Shown here: positions 44,045-52,927 of the stretch, piece after piece
Position numbering within the stretch: position 1 is the first letter of the stretch
How the letters are laid out: every line of letters begins with the position of its first letter
Source of the DNA: Bacillus cabrialesii
Lineage (GTDB): Bacteria > Bacillota > Bacilli > Bacillales > Bacillaceae
Reading direction: 5' to 3'
DNA length: 64,000 bases
Assembly (NCBI RefSeq): GCF_004124315.2
Contig: NZ_CP096889.1
Coordinates: 4,013,001-4,077,000, forward strand
Notes under the pieces: model-generated
What the model was told of the DNA's origin: nothing
The model's input: the letters and a program-made list of their open reading frames with translations, nothing else
The model's database searches: none
Program-made: the position numbers and the translations under genes

Positions 44045-44515
44045 TTAAAGCTTCTTGCTCATCACCACGTCCGTTTCTTGAAATCCGGTTCGCTCGTATA
44101 GCTTCCGCGCTGTCTGATTATGGGCAAAGACGTGGAGGGACAGCTTCCGAATCCCCATACTGCGTGCCGTCTGATCTAATGCCGCCAATGCTTGCTTTGC
44201 GTAGCCCTTGCCGCGGTATGGTTCATATAAACCAAAATCGTAAATAAATGCTTCCTGCTGCGGATGCTCCGGTTCAGCGTGTATCCAGAGCCAGCCCACG
44301 ATTTCCTTTTCATGCAACGTGAGGCTCCATAAATGATGATGGGGTGTTTCCAGCCCCTTCGGAAGCAGATCTGAAAAGGTTTGCTTAGACAAAAGCGGTG
44401 CATCTTCAGGCAGCCATGTGCCCGCCTTTACCTTTTCTTCCGCGTAATGCTTCGCTGTGTACGTAAGATAAGATCGAAATTCTACTGTTTGCATGGGAGT
44501 CAGCATCATTGTCAT
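44045..44515 (-). CDS. yycN: GNAT-family N-acetyltransferase
   Basis: 156 residues. GNAT motif A: YEPYRGKGYAKQALAALDQTARSMG (acetyl-CoA pyrophosphate loop R-G-K-G-Y-A), then LSLHVFAHNQTARKLYERTGFQETDVVM, the typical C-terminal beta-alpha pair. AAAGGAG lies 7 bases before the ATG. Substrate unknown; matches B. subtilis YycN. Confidence 0.9.
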   Translation of the reverse strand: MTMMLTPMQTVEFRSYLTYTAKHYAEEKVKAGTWLPEDAPLLSKQTFSDLLPKGLETPHHHLWSLTLHEKEIVGWLWIHAEPEHPQQEAFIYDFGLYEPYRGKGYAKQALAALDQTARSMGIRKLSLHVFAHNQTARKLYERTGFQETDVVMSKKL

Positions 44516-44625
44516 ATCATCTCTCCTTTAGATATTGACTAGAGGATTTTACATAAAATAGAAAGAGGTGTTACTATCAGAATAAGCAACTGAGATTGAT
44601 AAGTCACTAGAGAAAGGAGTTTCAC

Positions 44626-45723
44626 ATGAATAAAATTGCACCCGCAGAAATCGCTAACATGCTCAACGATTGGTACCTTGCGATCAAGAAACATGAAGTT
44701 GAAGAATCCACCCGTTGTTTTGAAGAAGTGAAGCCTTTATTGGACGACATGGAAGAGGATCAGGAAGTGCTTGCCTATTTCTCCTTATTGGAACTGCGCC
44801 ACAAGGTTTTGCTTCACGAAGCGAGAGGACAGGGCTTTCAACATGAGGAGCCTTCCCATATGAATGCTACGTCAGACATGCTGAAATATTACTTTTTTCT
44901 GTTTGAAGGCATGTACGAAGCCTATAAAAATAATTACGATATTGCCATTGGGCTGTACAAAGAGGCCGAGCAATATCTTGGCAACATTCCCGATCCGATC
45001 GAGAAAGCCGAATTTCACCTGAAGGTCGGAAAACTCTATTATAAGCTGGGACAAAATATTGTCTCTCTCAACCATACACGGCAAGCCGTCAAAACGTTCA
45101 GGGAAGAGACCGATTATAAAAAGAAACTGGCTTCCGCGCTTGTCACCATGTCAGGCAATTTCACCGAGATGAGCCAGTTTGTAGAAGCTGAAACGCATTT
45201 GGACGAAGCGATTCGGATCACGAGAGAATTAGAGGATCATTTTTTTGAAGCCCAGCTTTTGCATAACTTCGGGCTTCTTCATGCGCAAAGCGGCAAATCG
45301 GAAGAGGCGGTCTCCAAATTAGAAGAGGCCTTACAGAACGAAGAATACGCCCGCTCTGCCTATTACTATCATTCTGTCTACTTGCTGATACGAGAGCTGT
45401 TTAAGATCAAAAAGAAAAATCAGGCCCTATCTTATTACCAAGAGGCGAAGGAAAAATTGACTGCTGAGCCGAATAGAATATGTGAGGCAAAAATAGACAT
45501 TTTATATGCCATTTATGCAGAAGGAGGTCATGCGGAAACGTTTCACTTATGCAAACAACAGATGGATGATTTGTTGTCCGAGAAAGAGTATGACAGTGTA
45601 AGAGAACTTTCCATTTTGGCTGGCGAACGGTATAGAGAGCATGAGCTTTACAAAGAAGCTGCCCACTTTTTTTATGAGGCCTTACAAATTGAAGAATTCA
45701 TTAAACGAACGGAGGTTATATAA
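44626..45723 (+). CDS. rapG: Response regulator-binding protein RapG
   Basis: 365 residues made of an N-terminal three-helix bundle (ANMLNDWYLAIKKHEVEEST) and six to seven TPR-like repeats (for instance LASALVTMSGNFTEMSQFVEAETHL and AHFFYEALQIEEF). Rap proteins either dephosphorylate Spo0F-P or block response regulators. RapG is reported to inhibit DegU and ComA, and is itself inhibited by PhrG. phrG starts directly after its stop codon (TAA-ATG), so the two are co-transcribed. Confidence 0.94.
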   Translation: MNKIAPAEIANMLNDWYLAIKKHEVEESTRCFEEVKPLLDDMEEDQEVLAYFSLLELRHKVLLHEARGQGFQHEEPSHMNATSDMLKYYFFLFEGMYEAYKNNYDIAIGLYKEAEQYLGNIPDPIEKAEFHLKVGKLYYKLGQNIVSLNHTRQAVKTFREETDYKKKLASALVTMSGNFTEMSQFVEAETHLDEAIRITRELEDHFFEAQLLHNFGLLHAQSGKSEEAVSKLEEALQNEEYARSAYYYHSVYLLIRELFKIKKKNQALSYYQEAKEKLTAEPNRICEAKIDILYAIYAEGGHAETFHLCKQQMDDLLSEKEYDSVRELSILAGERYREHELYKEAAHFFYEALQIEEFIKRTEVI

Positions 45724-45840
45724 ATGAAAAAATTTCTGATTGGCGCAGGCGTCGCAGCTGTGATTTTATCTGGGTGGTTTATTGCCGACCATCAAACCCA
45801 TTCAGAGGAGATGAAAGTCGCTGAGAAAATGATTGGCTAA
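45724..45840 (+). CDS. phrG: PhrG pre-pro-peptide (quorum-sensing pentapeptide)
   Basis: 38 residues: MKKFLIGAGVAAVILSGWFI signal sequence, then ADHQTHSEEMKVAEKMIG. The last five residues, EKMIG, are the known mature PhrG peptide, released by secretion and proteolysis, re-imported by Opp and binding RapG. A-D-H-Q-T is near a typical Phr-type signal peptidase region. Starts immediately after rapG. Confidence 0.96.
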   Translation: MKKFLIGAGVAAVILSGWFIADHQTHSEEMKVAEKMIG

Positions 45841-45846
45841 TAAAGA

Positions 45847-45872
45847 AAACCCCCGCGGCGCGGGGGTTTTTT
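45847..45872. terminator. Bidirectional terminator between phrG and rocF
   Basis: GC-rich stem aaacccccgcg / cgcgggggttt with a very small loop and T run. Confidence 0.9.
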
Positions 45873-45873
45873 G

Positions 45874-46764
45874 TTACAGCAATTTCTTCCCTAGCAGGGA
45901 TTCTACGAGCTCTACTGCTGTTTGGCCAGTCTTGTTTTCATGATCAAGAATCGGGTTGACCTCAACAAATTCAGCTGAGGTGATGATGCCTGCGTCATAC
46001 AGCATTTCCATAGCCAGATGGCTCTCCCGGTAGCTGATGCCGCCGACGACAGGGGTTCCGACACCCGGTGCGTCGTTCGGATCAAGTCCGTCCAGATCAA
46101 GGCTCAGATGGACACCGTCACATGCTGATAAATAATCAAGGGTTTCTTCAATCACCTTTGTCATGCCGAGACGGTCGATTTCGTGCATCGTGTACACCTT
46201 CATGCCGCTTTCCTTAATGTACTTGCGCTCCCCTTCATCAAGAGAACGGGCGCCGATGATGACGACGTTTTCCGGTTTGATTTTAGGCGCATAGCCTTCA
46301 AGGTTAACCAGCGACTCGTGGCCGATGCCGAGGCTGACGGCAAGCGGCATGCCGTGAATATTGCCTGATGGTGATGTTTCAAGTGTATTCAGGTCGCCGT
46401 GCGCGTCATACCAGATGACGCCGAGATTATCGTAATGCTTCGCTGTGCCTGCCAGCGTGCCGATCGCAATACTGTGATCGCCGCCCAGGACAAGCGGAAA
46501 TTTTTCTTCTTCAATGACCTTGTTGACCTTTTGAGCGAGTTTTTCATTTCCCGCCAAAACGGAATTCAGGTTTTTCAGTTCTTCGTCATTGTTGATCTTT
46601 TCGCGATTGATCGGAATGTCACCGAGATCTTCAACCGTATACCCCATGTCTGACAGCCTTTCAATCAGATGGGCGTACCGGATGGCACTCGGGCCCATGT
46701 CCACTCCGCGTCGTGCTTGTCCTAAATCCATTGGCATTCCAATAACCGAAATCGTTTTATCCAT
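45874..46764 (-). CDS. rocF: Arginase
   Basis: 296 residues. Mn ligands visible: GGDHSIAIGT (His), WYDAHGDLNT (Asp-x-His-x-Asp), and SLDLDGLDPNDAPGVGTP (Asp-x-Asp). Hydrolyses arginine to ornithine and urea, first step of the arginine pathway. Start at the MDKTISVIG Met; a four-residue longer frame lacks a good site. Third gene of rocDEF. Confidence 0.97.
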   Translation of the reverse strand: MDKTISVIGMPMDLGQARRGVDMGPSAIRYAHLIERLSDMGYTVEDLGDIPINREKINNDEELKNLNSVLAGNEKLAQKVNKVIEEEKFPLVLGGDHSIAIGTLAGTAKHYDNLGVIWYDAHGDLNTLETSPSGNIHGMPLAVSLGIGHESLVNLEGYAPKIKPENVVIIGARSLDEGERKYIKESGMKVYTMHEIDRLGMTKVIEETLDYLSACDGVHLSLDLDGLDPNDAPGVGTPVVGGISYRESHLAMEMLYDAGIITSAEFVEVNPILDHENKTGQTAVELVESLLGKKLL

Positions 46765-46837
46765 CTGTGATTCCACCTCAACATATAAGATAATGTCCTA
46801 TGCGGGTTATAACAAAGATGACTTGCGGACAACGTTT

Positions 46838-48241
46838 TTAAAGCTCTAGCTGACGATTTGCCTGCTGGCGTTTTTTAATGACAACATGATATATAATGTA
46901 GCAAATGACCATAAACGGTACGCCGCAATACAGCGCGATACGCTGCTCCGGATCAAATGCAAGGCTGATGAGAACGACCGTATTTAACGTCAGGCCAAGT
47001 ATCGGAAGCACCGGATACAGCGGTGTTTTGAATTTCAAATCTTCTGTCTTGCCGCCTTCACGGATATATTTGCGTCTGAACATAATTTGGGAAAGCGAAA
47101 TCGTAATCCAGCCGACCTGCGCGCTCATGCCCGCCAAGGATAACAGCACCATATATACGGTTTCAGCCTGCGCAAATTTCGTCAGAAGTGACAGGCAGGC
47201 CACAGCCATCGTTACGATTAACGAGTACATCGGCACACCGCGCTGGTTTGTTTTGCCCAGCGCTTTGAAGGCCTGTCCTTCATTCGCCATCGCGTACAGG
47301 ATACGTGTCGATGCGTATAAACCTGAATTCGCAACGGATAACAGCGCGATTAAAATGACAAAGTTCATGATATCTGCGGCATATGGAATTCCGATTTGCT
47401 CAAATACGGCAACAAACGGACTTTCCACGACTCCCGCCTGTTTCCACGGGATCATCCCGGCAATGACAATAATGGAAAGAACAAAGAAGACAAGCGTTCT
47501 CCATACTGTCTGTTTGATGGATCGCGGGATCGTTTTTTCAGGGTCTTCACTTTCTCCCGCTGCAACCCCGATCAGCTCAGTTCCCTGGAACGCGAAGTTC
47601 ACGGTAATCATCGTAATCAGCATTGCCTTTATGCCGTTCGGAAATAACCCATCTTCATAATAATGTGACAGAAACGGCGCCTGCTCTCCGCCCTTCAGAT
47701 CGATCAGGCCAAACATGGCGGCTCCGCCGAGAATAATAAATAAAAGGATAATCAAAATTTTAATGCCTGAAAACCAGAATTCAGATTCTGCAAAGGCTTT
47801 TGTGGTGATCGCATTTAGAATAAACATCAGTGCCGCAAATACCAGACACCAGATCCACACGTCTACGTGCGGAAACCAGCGTTGCATCAGCTGCCCCGCT
47901 GATAAGAATTCAATGGCGCATGTAACCGCCCAGCCGAGCCAGTACAGCCAGCCGAACGCAAACCCGAAAGCCGGGCTGATAAATTTTGTCGCATAGGTCT
48001 GGAAGGACCCCGACACAGGAAAGGCGACTGCCAGCTCTCCTAAACAGAGCATCGTCAAAAACATGATAAAGCCGCCCACTAAATAGGACAGAACCGCACC
48101 GAGCGGTCCTGCTTGGTTAATGGTAAACCCGGTTCCAAGGAAGAAACCGGTTCCGATCACTCCGCCCAATGAAATCATGAACAAGTGGCGTGATTTCATT
48201 GTCCGCTGGAGCTGATTTCCGTTGTCTTGGTTTGTATTCAC
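46838..48241 (-). CDS. rocE: Arginine/ornithine permease
   Basis: 467 residues from the GTG start (AAGGGG upstream), APC superfamily amino-acid permease with about 12 helices. Typical: ISLGGVIGTGFFLGTG in helix 1, NFAFQGTELIGVAAGESEDPEKTIP. It takes up arginine or ornithine for the RocF/RocD pathway. Second gene of the operon, between rocD and rocF. Confidence 0.95.
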   Translation of the reverse strand: MNTNQDNGNQLQRTMKSRHLFMISLGGVIGTGFFLGTGFTINQAGPLGAVLSYLVGGFIMFLTMLCLGELAVAFPVSGSFQTYATKFISPAFGFAFGWLYWLGWAVTCAIEFLSAGQLMQRWFPHVDVWIWCLVFAALMFILNAITTKAFAESEFWFSGIKILIILLFIILGGAAMFGLIDLKGGEQAPFLSHYYEDGLFPNGIKAMLITMITVNFAFQGTELIGVAAGESEDPEKTIPRSIKQTVWRTLVFFVLSIIVIAGMIPWKQAGVVESPFVAVFEQIGIPYAADIMNFVILIALLSVANSGLYASTRILYAMANEGQAFKALGKTNQRGVPMYSLIVTMAVACLSLLTKFAQAETVYMVLLSLAGMSAQVGWITISLSQIMFRRKYIREGGKTEDLKFKTPLYPVLPILGLTLNTVVLISLAFDPEQRIALYCGVPFMVICYIIYHVVIKKRQQANRQLEL

Positions 48242-48464
48242 ATTCTGCACCCCTTCAGCAACTTGTATTGGATCTAAGCTGGAACATCTACATGTTGCGT
48301 ATCCCAGTTTGCTGTCCAAAGAGTCTCTATCTATTTAATATAAAATTCACTTCTTCTCATAAAGATACATTATACTAAAATACTGTAGCTGAGCAAATAG
48401 GGTGTGCTGATTTTTCTGTTGTAAATTTATACAAACGAAGTGAATATCCCGCCATGATGCGGAT

Positions 48465-49670
48465 TTACGCGTTTTGCAGCACGTGCTTAATTTTCTCTAT
48501 CGCCCAATCCAAATCCTTTTTGGAAATGATTAATGGCGGTGCAAAACGAATGACTGTATCATGCGTTTCCTTGCATAAAAGCCCTTCTTCCTTCAAACGC
48601 TCACAATACGGACGTGCGGCTTCCGTCAATTCGACACCGATAAACAGCCCTCTGCCGCGGACTTCTTTAATGACAGGGTTATCAATGCTCTCAAGCTCAC
48701 TTTTAAAGTAATCACCAAGCTCAAGAGAACGATCCGCCAGCTTTTCATCCTCCAGCACTTCCAATGAAGCGATAGACACTGCACATGCTAGCGGGTTTCC
48801 GCCAAATGTGGAGCCGTGTGAGCCAGGGTTAAACACGCCTAAGATCTCACGGTCCGCCGCAATGCATGAGATCGGGAACACACCGCCGCCAAGCGCTTTG
48901 CCCAAGATATACATATCCGGTACAATGCCGTCCCAGTCACAGGCAAACGTCTTGCCTGTACGTCCAAGACCCGTTTGAATTTCATCCGCAATAAACAGAA
49001 CATTCTCTTCCTTACAAATCGCCGCCGCTTCCTGCAAAAACCCTTCAGGCGGAATCACAATGCCCGCTTCGCCTTGAATCGGTTCGAACAAGAATGCCGC
49101 TGTATTCGGCGTAATGGCCTGACGAAGCGCTTCCGCATCGCCGTAAGGGATTAATTTGATTCCCGGAAGCATCGGGCCGAATCCCCGTTTATATTCCTCT
49201 TCAGAAGAAAGAGATACCGCCAGCATTGTGCGGCCGTGGAAGTTTCCGACACATGCGATAATTTCCGCTTGATTGTCTGCTACGCCCTTCACTTCATAAG
49301 CCCAGCGTCTTGCCGCTTTCACCGCGGATTCAACCGCTTCAGCTCCTGTATTCATCGGCAGAATCATCTCTTTGCCTGTCAGCTTAGCTGTTTTTTCGTA
49401 AAACGGCCCCAGCTGATCGTTGTGAAACGCGCGTGACGTGAGGGTGATTTTATCAGCCTGATCCTTCAATGCCTGAATGATTTTCGGGTGTCTGTGACCT
49501 TGGTTTACCGCAGAATAAGCACTCAGCATATCCATATATTCATTGCCTTCCGGGTCCTTTACCCAAGCACCCAGCGCTTCAGAAATAACAATCGGGAGCG
49601 GATGATAATTATTGGCTCCGTAATGAGACGTCTGATCAATAATTTCTTTGGATTTAGATAAAGCTGGCAT
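48465..49670 (-). CDS. rocD: Ornithine aminotransferase
   Basis: 401 residues, class III PLP aminotransferase. PLP Lys in YILGKALGGGVFPISC, LFIADEIQTGLGRTGK with the Asp, and the GSHGSTFGGNPLACAV loop. Ornithine plus 2-oxoglutarate to glutamate semialdehyde and glutamate. First gene of rocDEF; upstream lie a sigma-54 promoter and RocR activator sites. Start chosen at MPALSKSKEI after AGGGGG. Confidence 0.96.
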   Translation of the reverse strand: MPALSKSKEIIDQTSHYGANNYHPLPIVISEALGAWVKDPEGNEYMDMLSAYSAVNQGHRHPKIIQALKDQADKITLTSRAFHNDQLGPFYEKTAKLTGKEMILPMNTGAEAVESAVKAARRWAYEVKGVADNQAEIIACVGNFHGRTMLAVSLSSEEEYKRGFGPMLPGIKLIPYGDAEALRQAITPNTAAFLFEPIQGEAGIVIPPEGFLQEAAAICKEENVLFIADEIQTGLGRTGKTFACDWDGIVPDMYILGKALGGGVFPISCIAADREILGVFNPGSHGSTFGGNPLACAVSIASLEVLEDEKLADRSLELGDYFKSELESIDNPVIKEVRGRGLFIGVELTEAARPYCERLKEEGLLCKETHDTVIRFAPPLIISKKDLDWAIEKIKHVLQNA

Positions 49671-49728
49671 ATTTGAATTCCCCCTTGTTTTCTGTTTCAA
49701 CATGTTATCCTGCTTTCCCTTTTTATAA

Positions 49729-49745
49729 ATGCAAGTTCTGTGCCA
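49729..49745 (-). promoter_or_regulatory. Sigma-54 (SigL) promoter of rocDEF
   Basis: Minus-strand TGGCACAGAACTTGCAT: the -24 TGGCAC and -12 TTGCA boxes with the exact five-base spacing. It is the known SigL-dependent rocDEF promoter type. Confidence 0.95.
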
Positions 49746-49787
49746 AATCAAGATTTCGTGTGTTTTCTACAATTTTCGAGAACAAGG

Positions 49788-49804
49788 TGCAAAAACATTC
49801 TGAT
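49788..49804 (-). promoter_or_regulatory. Imperfect RocR activator site
   Basis: TGCAAAAACATTCTGAT, about 12 of 17 positions like the perfect palindrome found at 49829. It probably corresponds to the weaker of the two activator sites known for rocDEF. Confidence 0.45.
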
Positions 49805-49828
49805 ATTTCGCGCAAAAATTTCAGCAAG

Positions 49829-49845
49829 TGCAAAATTCTTTTGCA
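49829..49845 (-). promoter_or_regulatory. RocR upstream activator site, left copy
   Basis: TGCAAAATTCTTTTGCA, a near-perfect palindrome 84 bases upstream of the SigL promoter. It is part of a 21-bp block (49826-49846) that recurs identically at 51037-51057, on the other side of the inserted sdpRI-like genes. Confidence 0.85.
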
Positions 49846-49930
49846 TCTCAAATAACTATATCAACAAAGAAGGTATTCACAAATCGGATAAAATAATTCT
49901 TTTAAATAAAAATAGTTAAAATAAGTACTA

Positions 49931-49964
49931 AAATAAAAAAGCGTAATCTGAATTGTAATTACGC
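49931..49964 (-). terminator. Terminator of the sdpRI-like operon
   Basis: Stem gcgtaat / attacgc followed on the minus strand by T-rich sequence. Confidence 0.75.
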
Positions 49965-49974
49965 CTTTTAGTCC

Positions 49975-50610
49975 TTAGTTTAGCTCTTTTTGATATATGA
50001 AATAAGATGCGAATACGGATAACAGTATACTACCTATTGCAGCTATAAAAATAATGGGCTCTGTAAAAGACTCAGGAATAAATGCAGTTAAAACAATAAT
50101 GATTCCAGCAAGAACAAATATTCTTGAACTTAATCTATGTGTAAGCCTCCATACATTTTCACTGCTTAATGTCCAAGGAGTTCTAATTCCCAAGAAAAAA
50201 TTCGGTCTAACCTGCTGAAGAAAATTACCAAAAACCATAAATATAGCTCCAAGAATAAATGATCCTAAATAGGGAATAGGAAGTTTAACACCCAGCCCCG
50301 TCAATATTGTAATCAAATTAATGAGAAATAAGACGAGAAACATGGTATTAAAAATAGATAAGTATGCACGAGTAAAGGTCGGATAGTTTCGTCGAGGATC
50401 AATTTTAGGAATAAGCACCATAAGAATATATTGTACTATCATTATACCTACCAACGTTGCTATGGCCGTAGGTTTCTTTGAAAAGTCATCTGCTTCACCA
50501 CTTATACCCCAGTGTGTTGCCAATTCATTAGGTAAGTGTGAATATGTTATAACCCAAGCTAAAATGGTTAAGGCTATCATAATTAGTGCAAAGAAATATT
50601 TTTTCATCAT
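49975..50610 (-). CDS. SdpI-family immunity-type membrane protein
   Basis: 211 residues with six hydrophobic helices. SdpI-family features: HLPNELATHWGISGEADDFSKK (DUF1648-like N-terminus, about 25-47), then FLGIRTPWTLSSENVWRLTHRLSSRIFVLAG. SdpI in B. subtilis gives immunity to the SDP toxin and also helps sequester SdpR; here it overlaps the ArsR-type gene by 4 bases in the same arrangement. No sdpABC toxin genes are in the window, so it is an orphan pair. Start may be the second of two ATG codons. Confidence 0.85.
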   Translation of the reverse strand: MMKKYFFALIMIALTILAWVITYSHLPNELATHWGISGEADDFSKKPTAIATLVGIMIVQYILMVLIPKIDPRRNYPTFTRAYLSIFNTMFLVLFLINLITILTGLGVKLPIPYLGSFILGAIFMVFGNFLQQVRPNFFLGIRTPWTLSSENVWRLTHRLSSRIFVLAGIIIVLTAFIPESFTEPIIFIAAIGSILLSVFASYFIYQKELN

Positions 50611-50891
50611 TCTCCACCTTCCTTCTTGTCATGGTCTGTATCTGTAAGGGAAAAAAACCAGCCAATAAGATCTTGAAGTACAGTAGTATTTAAAGAATAA
50701 ATAATAAATTGGCCCTTTTTTTGGTCTCGTACTAAATCCGTGTACTTTAAAATATTTAAGTGATGAGAAATACTAGGTTTTGACATATCAAATTGGTCAG
50801 CAATTTGCCCGGCTGTTAAATCTTGTTGTTTTAACAAATCCAAAATCCTTCTCCTTGTAGGATCGGCCAGAGCTTTAAAAGCCTTATTCAA
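50607..50891 (-). CDS. ArsR-family repressor, SdpR-like
   Basis: 94 residues from the TTG start 6 bases after GGGGAG; an ATG at 50918 in frame lies before that site. Winged helix-turn-helix: FKALADPTRRRILDLLKQQDLTAG, QIADQFDMSKPSISHHLNIL, then a wing KKGQFIIYSLN. Autorepressor type that controls the downstream sdpI-like gene. Not the canonical sdpR locus. Confidence 0.87.
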   Translation of the reverse strand: MNKAFKALADPTRRRILDLLKQQDLTAGQIADQFDMSKPSISHHLNILKYTDLVRDQKKGQFIIYSLNTTVLQDLIGWFFSLTDTDHDKKEGGE

Positions 50892-51039
50892 ATAATTCTC
50901 CCCCCTTTTGGTAAACATTAGGATTTAGATATTTACCTAAATAATAAAACATTTTATTTTTCCAGTCAATATACAACACCAGTATTTCCTTCCTTTACGA
51001 TAAAACGATATTAGGATTAACTGTAATACAAATCCTAAG

Positions 51040-51056
51040 TGCAAAATTCTTTTGCA
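51040..51056 (+). promoter_or_regulatory. RocR activator site, right copy
   Basis: Identical TGCAAAATTCTTTTGCA 66 bases before the rocR start. Together with the left copy it brackets the sdpRI-like pair. Confidence 0.85.
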
Positions 51057-51121
51057 TATCAACTCCATTCTTTTATAAAATAGAAGCAATATTAAGAAAA
51101 TAATTGAGGGAGGTTTATACA

Positions 51122-52507
51122 GTGGTCAAAGACAGCGAATTCCTCACATTGGTTTTTCAAAGCATTTTGGATGAAATCGATGTTGGCCTGCACGTAGTAG
51201 ACGAGCACGGACACACGGTCGTTTATAATAATAAAATGATGCAGATTGAAGATATGGAGAAGCATGACGTCCTGAATAAAAACCTGATGGATGTGTTTAT
51301 GTTTTCTACACAGCAGGACAGCACACTTGTACAGGCTCTTCAGGAAGGCAAAACGATTAAAAATGTGAAACAGAGCTACTTCAATAATAAAGGCCAGGAA
51401 ATCACGACGATCAATCATACCTATCCCATCGTCAAGGATGGCAAAATCAGGGGCGCAGTTGAAATTGCCAAGGATGTGACAAAGCTCGAACGGCTGATCA
51501 GAGAGAATATGAACAAAAAAGGCAGCACAACCTATACCTTTGACAGCATTCTCGGCACCAGTCCGGCCATTCAAGACGTCATCGAAAACGCGAAGCGGGC
51601 AACGCGCACATCATCATCTGTCCTTCTCGCAGGCGAAACTGGCACGGGAAAAGAGCTGTTCGCGCAAAGTATCCATAACGGCAGCGACCGTTCAGGCGGC
51701 CCGTTTATTTCACAAAACTGCGCGGCACTGCCAGACAGCCTTGTGGAAAGCATTTTATTTGGAACGAAAAAAGGCGCGTTTACCGGCGCTGTGGACCAGC
51801 CCGGCCTGTTTGAACAAGCCCATGGCGGCACGCTGCTGCTAGATGAAATCAACTCGCTGAATCTGAGTCTGCAGGCGAAGCTGCTGCGCGCTCTTCAAGA
51901 ACGGAAAATCAGGCGCATCGGTTCGACTAAGGATACGCCGATTGACGTGCGTATTATCGCCACGATGAACGAAGACCCGATTGATGCGATTGCGGGCGAA
52001 CGAATGCGGAAGGACTTGTATTACAGGCTGAGCGTCGTGACACTGATCATCCCACCGCTCAGGGAACGGAAAGAAGACATTTTGCTTCTCGCGTCTGAGT
52101 TCATCCAGAAAAACAACCACCTGTTTCAAATGAATGTCGAACACATTAGCGAAGACGTGAAGCAATTTTTCCTATCGTACGACTGGCCGGGAAATATTCG
52201 GGAGCTTGAGCATATGATCGAAGGCGCAATGAATTTTATGACAGATGAGCAAACGATTACGGCTTCCCATCTGCCCTATCAATACCGCATGAAAATCAAG
52301 CCGGCTGACATCCCAGAGCCTGAAACACCAAAACACCATCCAGCCGCGGACTTAAAAGAAAAAATGGAGAGCTTCGAAAAATATGTGATTGAGAACGTGT
52401 TAAGAAAACACGGCCATAACATCTCGAAAGCTGCTCAAGAGCTTGGCATCAGCAGACAAAGCCTTCAATACCGGCTGAAGAAATTTTCCCACTCGCCTGC
52501 CGAGTAA
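51122..52507 (+). CDS. rocR: Sigma-54-dependent activator of arginine catabolism
   Basis: 461 residues from the GTG start (GGGAGG upstream). N-terminal PAS-type sensory domain (about 1-125), AAA+ domain with GETGTGKE (about 164) and the sigma-54-contact loop GAFTGA (about 212), and a C-terminal Fis-type helix-turn-helix (NISKAAQELGISRQSLQYRLKKF). It responds to ornithine or citrulline and activates rocDEF and rocABC from distant sites. Divergent from rocD, with an sdpRI-like pair between them. Confidence 0.96.
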   Translation: MVKDSEFLTLVFQSILDEIDVGLHVVDEHGHTVVYNNKMMQIEDMEKHDVLNKNLMDVFMFSTQQDSTLVQALQEGKTIKNVKQSYFNNKGQEITTINHTYPIVKDGKIRGAVEIAKDVTKLERLIRENMNKKGSTTYTFDSILGTSPAIQDVIENAKRATRTSSSVLLAGETGTGKELFAQSIHNGSDRSGGPFISQNCAALPDSLVESILFGTKKGAFTGAVDQPGLFEQAHGGTLLLDEINSLNLSLQAKLLRALQERKIRRIGSTKDTPIDVRIIATMNEDPIDAIAGERMRKDLYYRLSVVTLIIPPLRERKEDILLLASEFIQKNNHLFQMNVEHISEDVKQFFLSYDWPGNIRELEHMIEGAMNFMTDEQTITASHLPYQYRMKIKPADIPEPETPKHHPAADLKEKMESFEKYVIENVLRKHGHNISKAAQELGISRQSLQYRLKKFSHSPAE

Positions 52508-52512
52508 TAGCC

Positions 52513-52720
52513 CTATTCTGCGGCAGGAAGCCTGATCAGAAAAACAGTGCCTCTGCCGATTTGACTTTTGACGTCAATCGTCCCATTATGGCTGTCGATA
52601 ATCGACTTTGTAATGGCAAGCCCCAATCCCGAACCTCCATATTTTCGGGAACGGGATGGGTCTGCCCTGTAAAACCGGTCAAATAAATACGGCAGTTGCT
52701 CAGGTGCCGCAATCAGATGA
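52513..52720 (-). pseudogene. C-terminal remnant of a sensor histidine kinase
   Basis: Minus-strand frame LPYLFDRFYRADPSRSRKYG, GSGLGLAITKSIIDSHNGTI and DVKSQIGRGTVFLIRLPAAE before a stop: the F-box, G2 box and terminal strands of a HATPase domain. Upstream the G1 region is degenerate, the frame breaks and no start exists. About 70 residues are left of a kinase of 450 or so. I recall no functional kinase here. Confidence 0.7.
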
Positions 52721-52853
52721 GAAACATCTTCTGCATGAAAGAAAGAATGGCAACTACGCGGACATCTTTACAATCACAGTCAGCACACACCTAACAGCAG
52801 CCCTTTGCTGCTGTTTCACGTGTAACACCATCTTGTATTTTTCTTCATATTCA

Positions 52854-52886
52854 ACTGAACGGACATGATCCTCGTTCAGTTTTTTT
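52854..52886 (+). terminator. Terminator, plus direction
   Basis: Stem actgaacg / cgttcagt followed by seven T. It lies about 350 bases past rocR, behind the kinase remnant, so it may end the rocR transcript. Confidence 0.65.
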
Positions 52887-52891
52887 GCATA

Positions 52892-52926
52892 AAAAAGCAG
52901 CCCGGCAACGGTGCCAGACTGCTTTT
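52892..52926 (-). terminator. Terminator of htrC
   Basis: Stem aaaagcag / ctgctttt with an inner TGGCA / TTGCC pairing and a T run on the minus strand. Confidence 0.75.
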
Positions 52927-52927
52927 G

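Noticed and set aside
46905..47660. 251-codon plus-strand frame opposite rocE
   Set aside because: Lies completely inside a well-supported permease gene; residue pattern is that of antisense translation.
52740..52860. Extension of the histidine-kinase remnant through the stretch reading HVRSVEYEEKYKMVLHVK on the minus strand
   Set aside because: The frame is open but overlaps a terminator hairpin and does not look like kinase sequence; I limited the remnant to the clear HATPase part.
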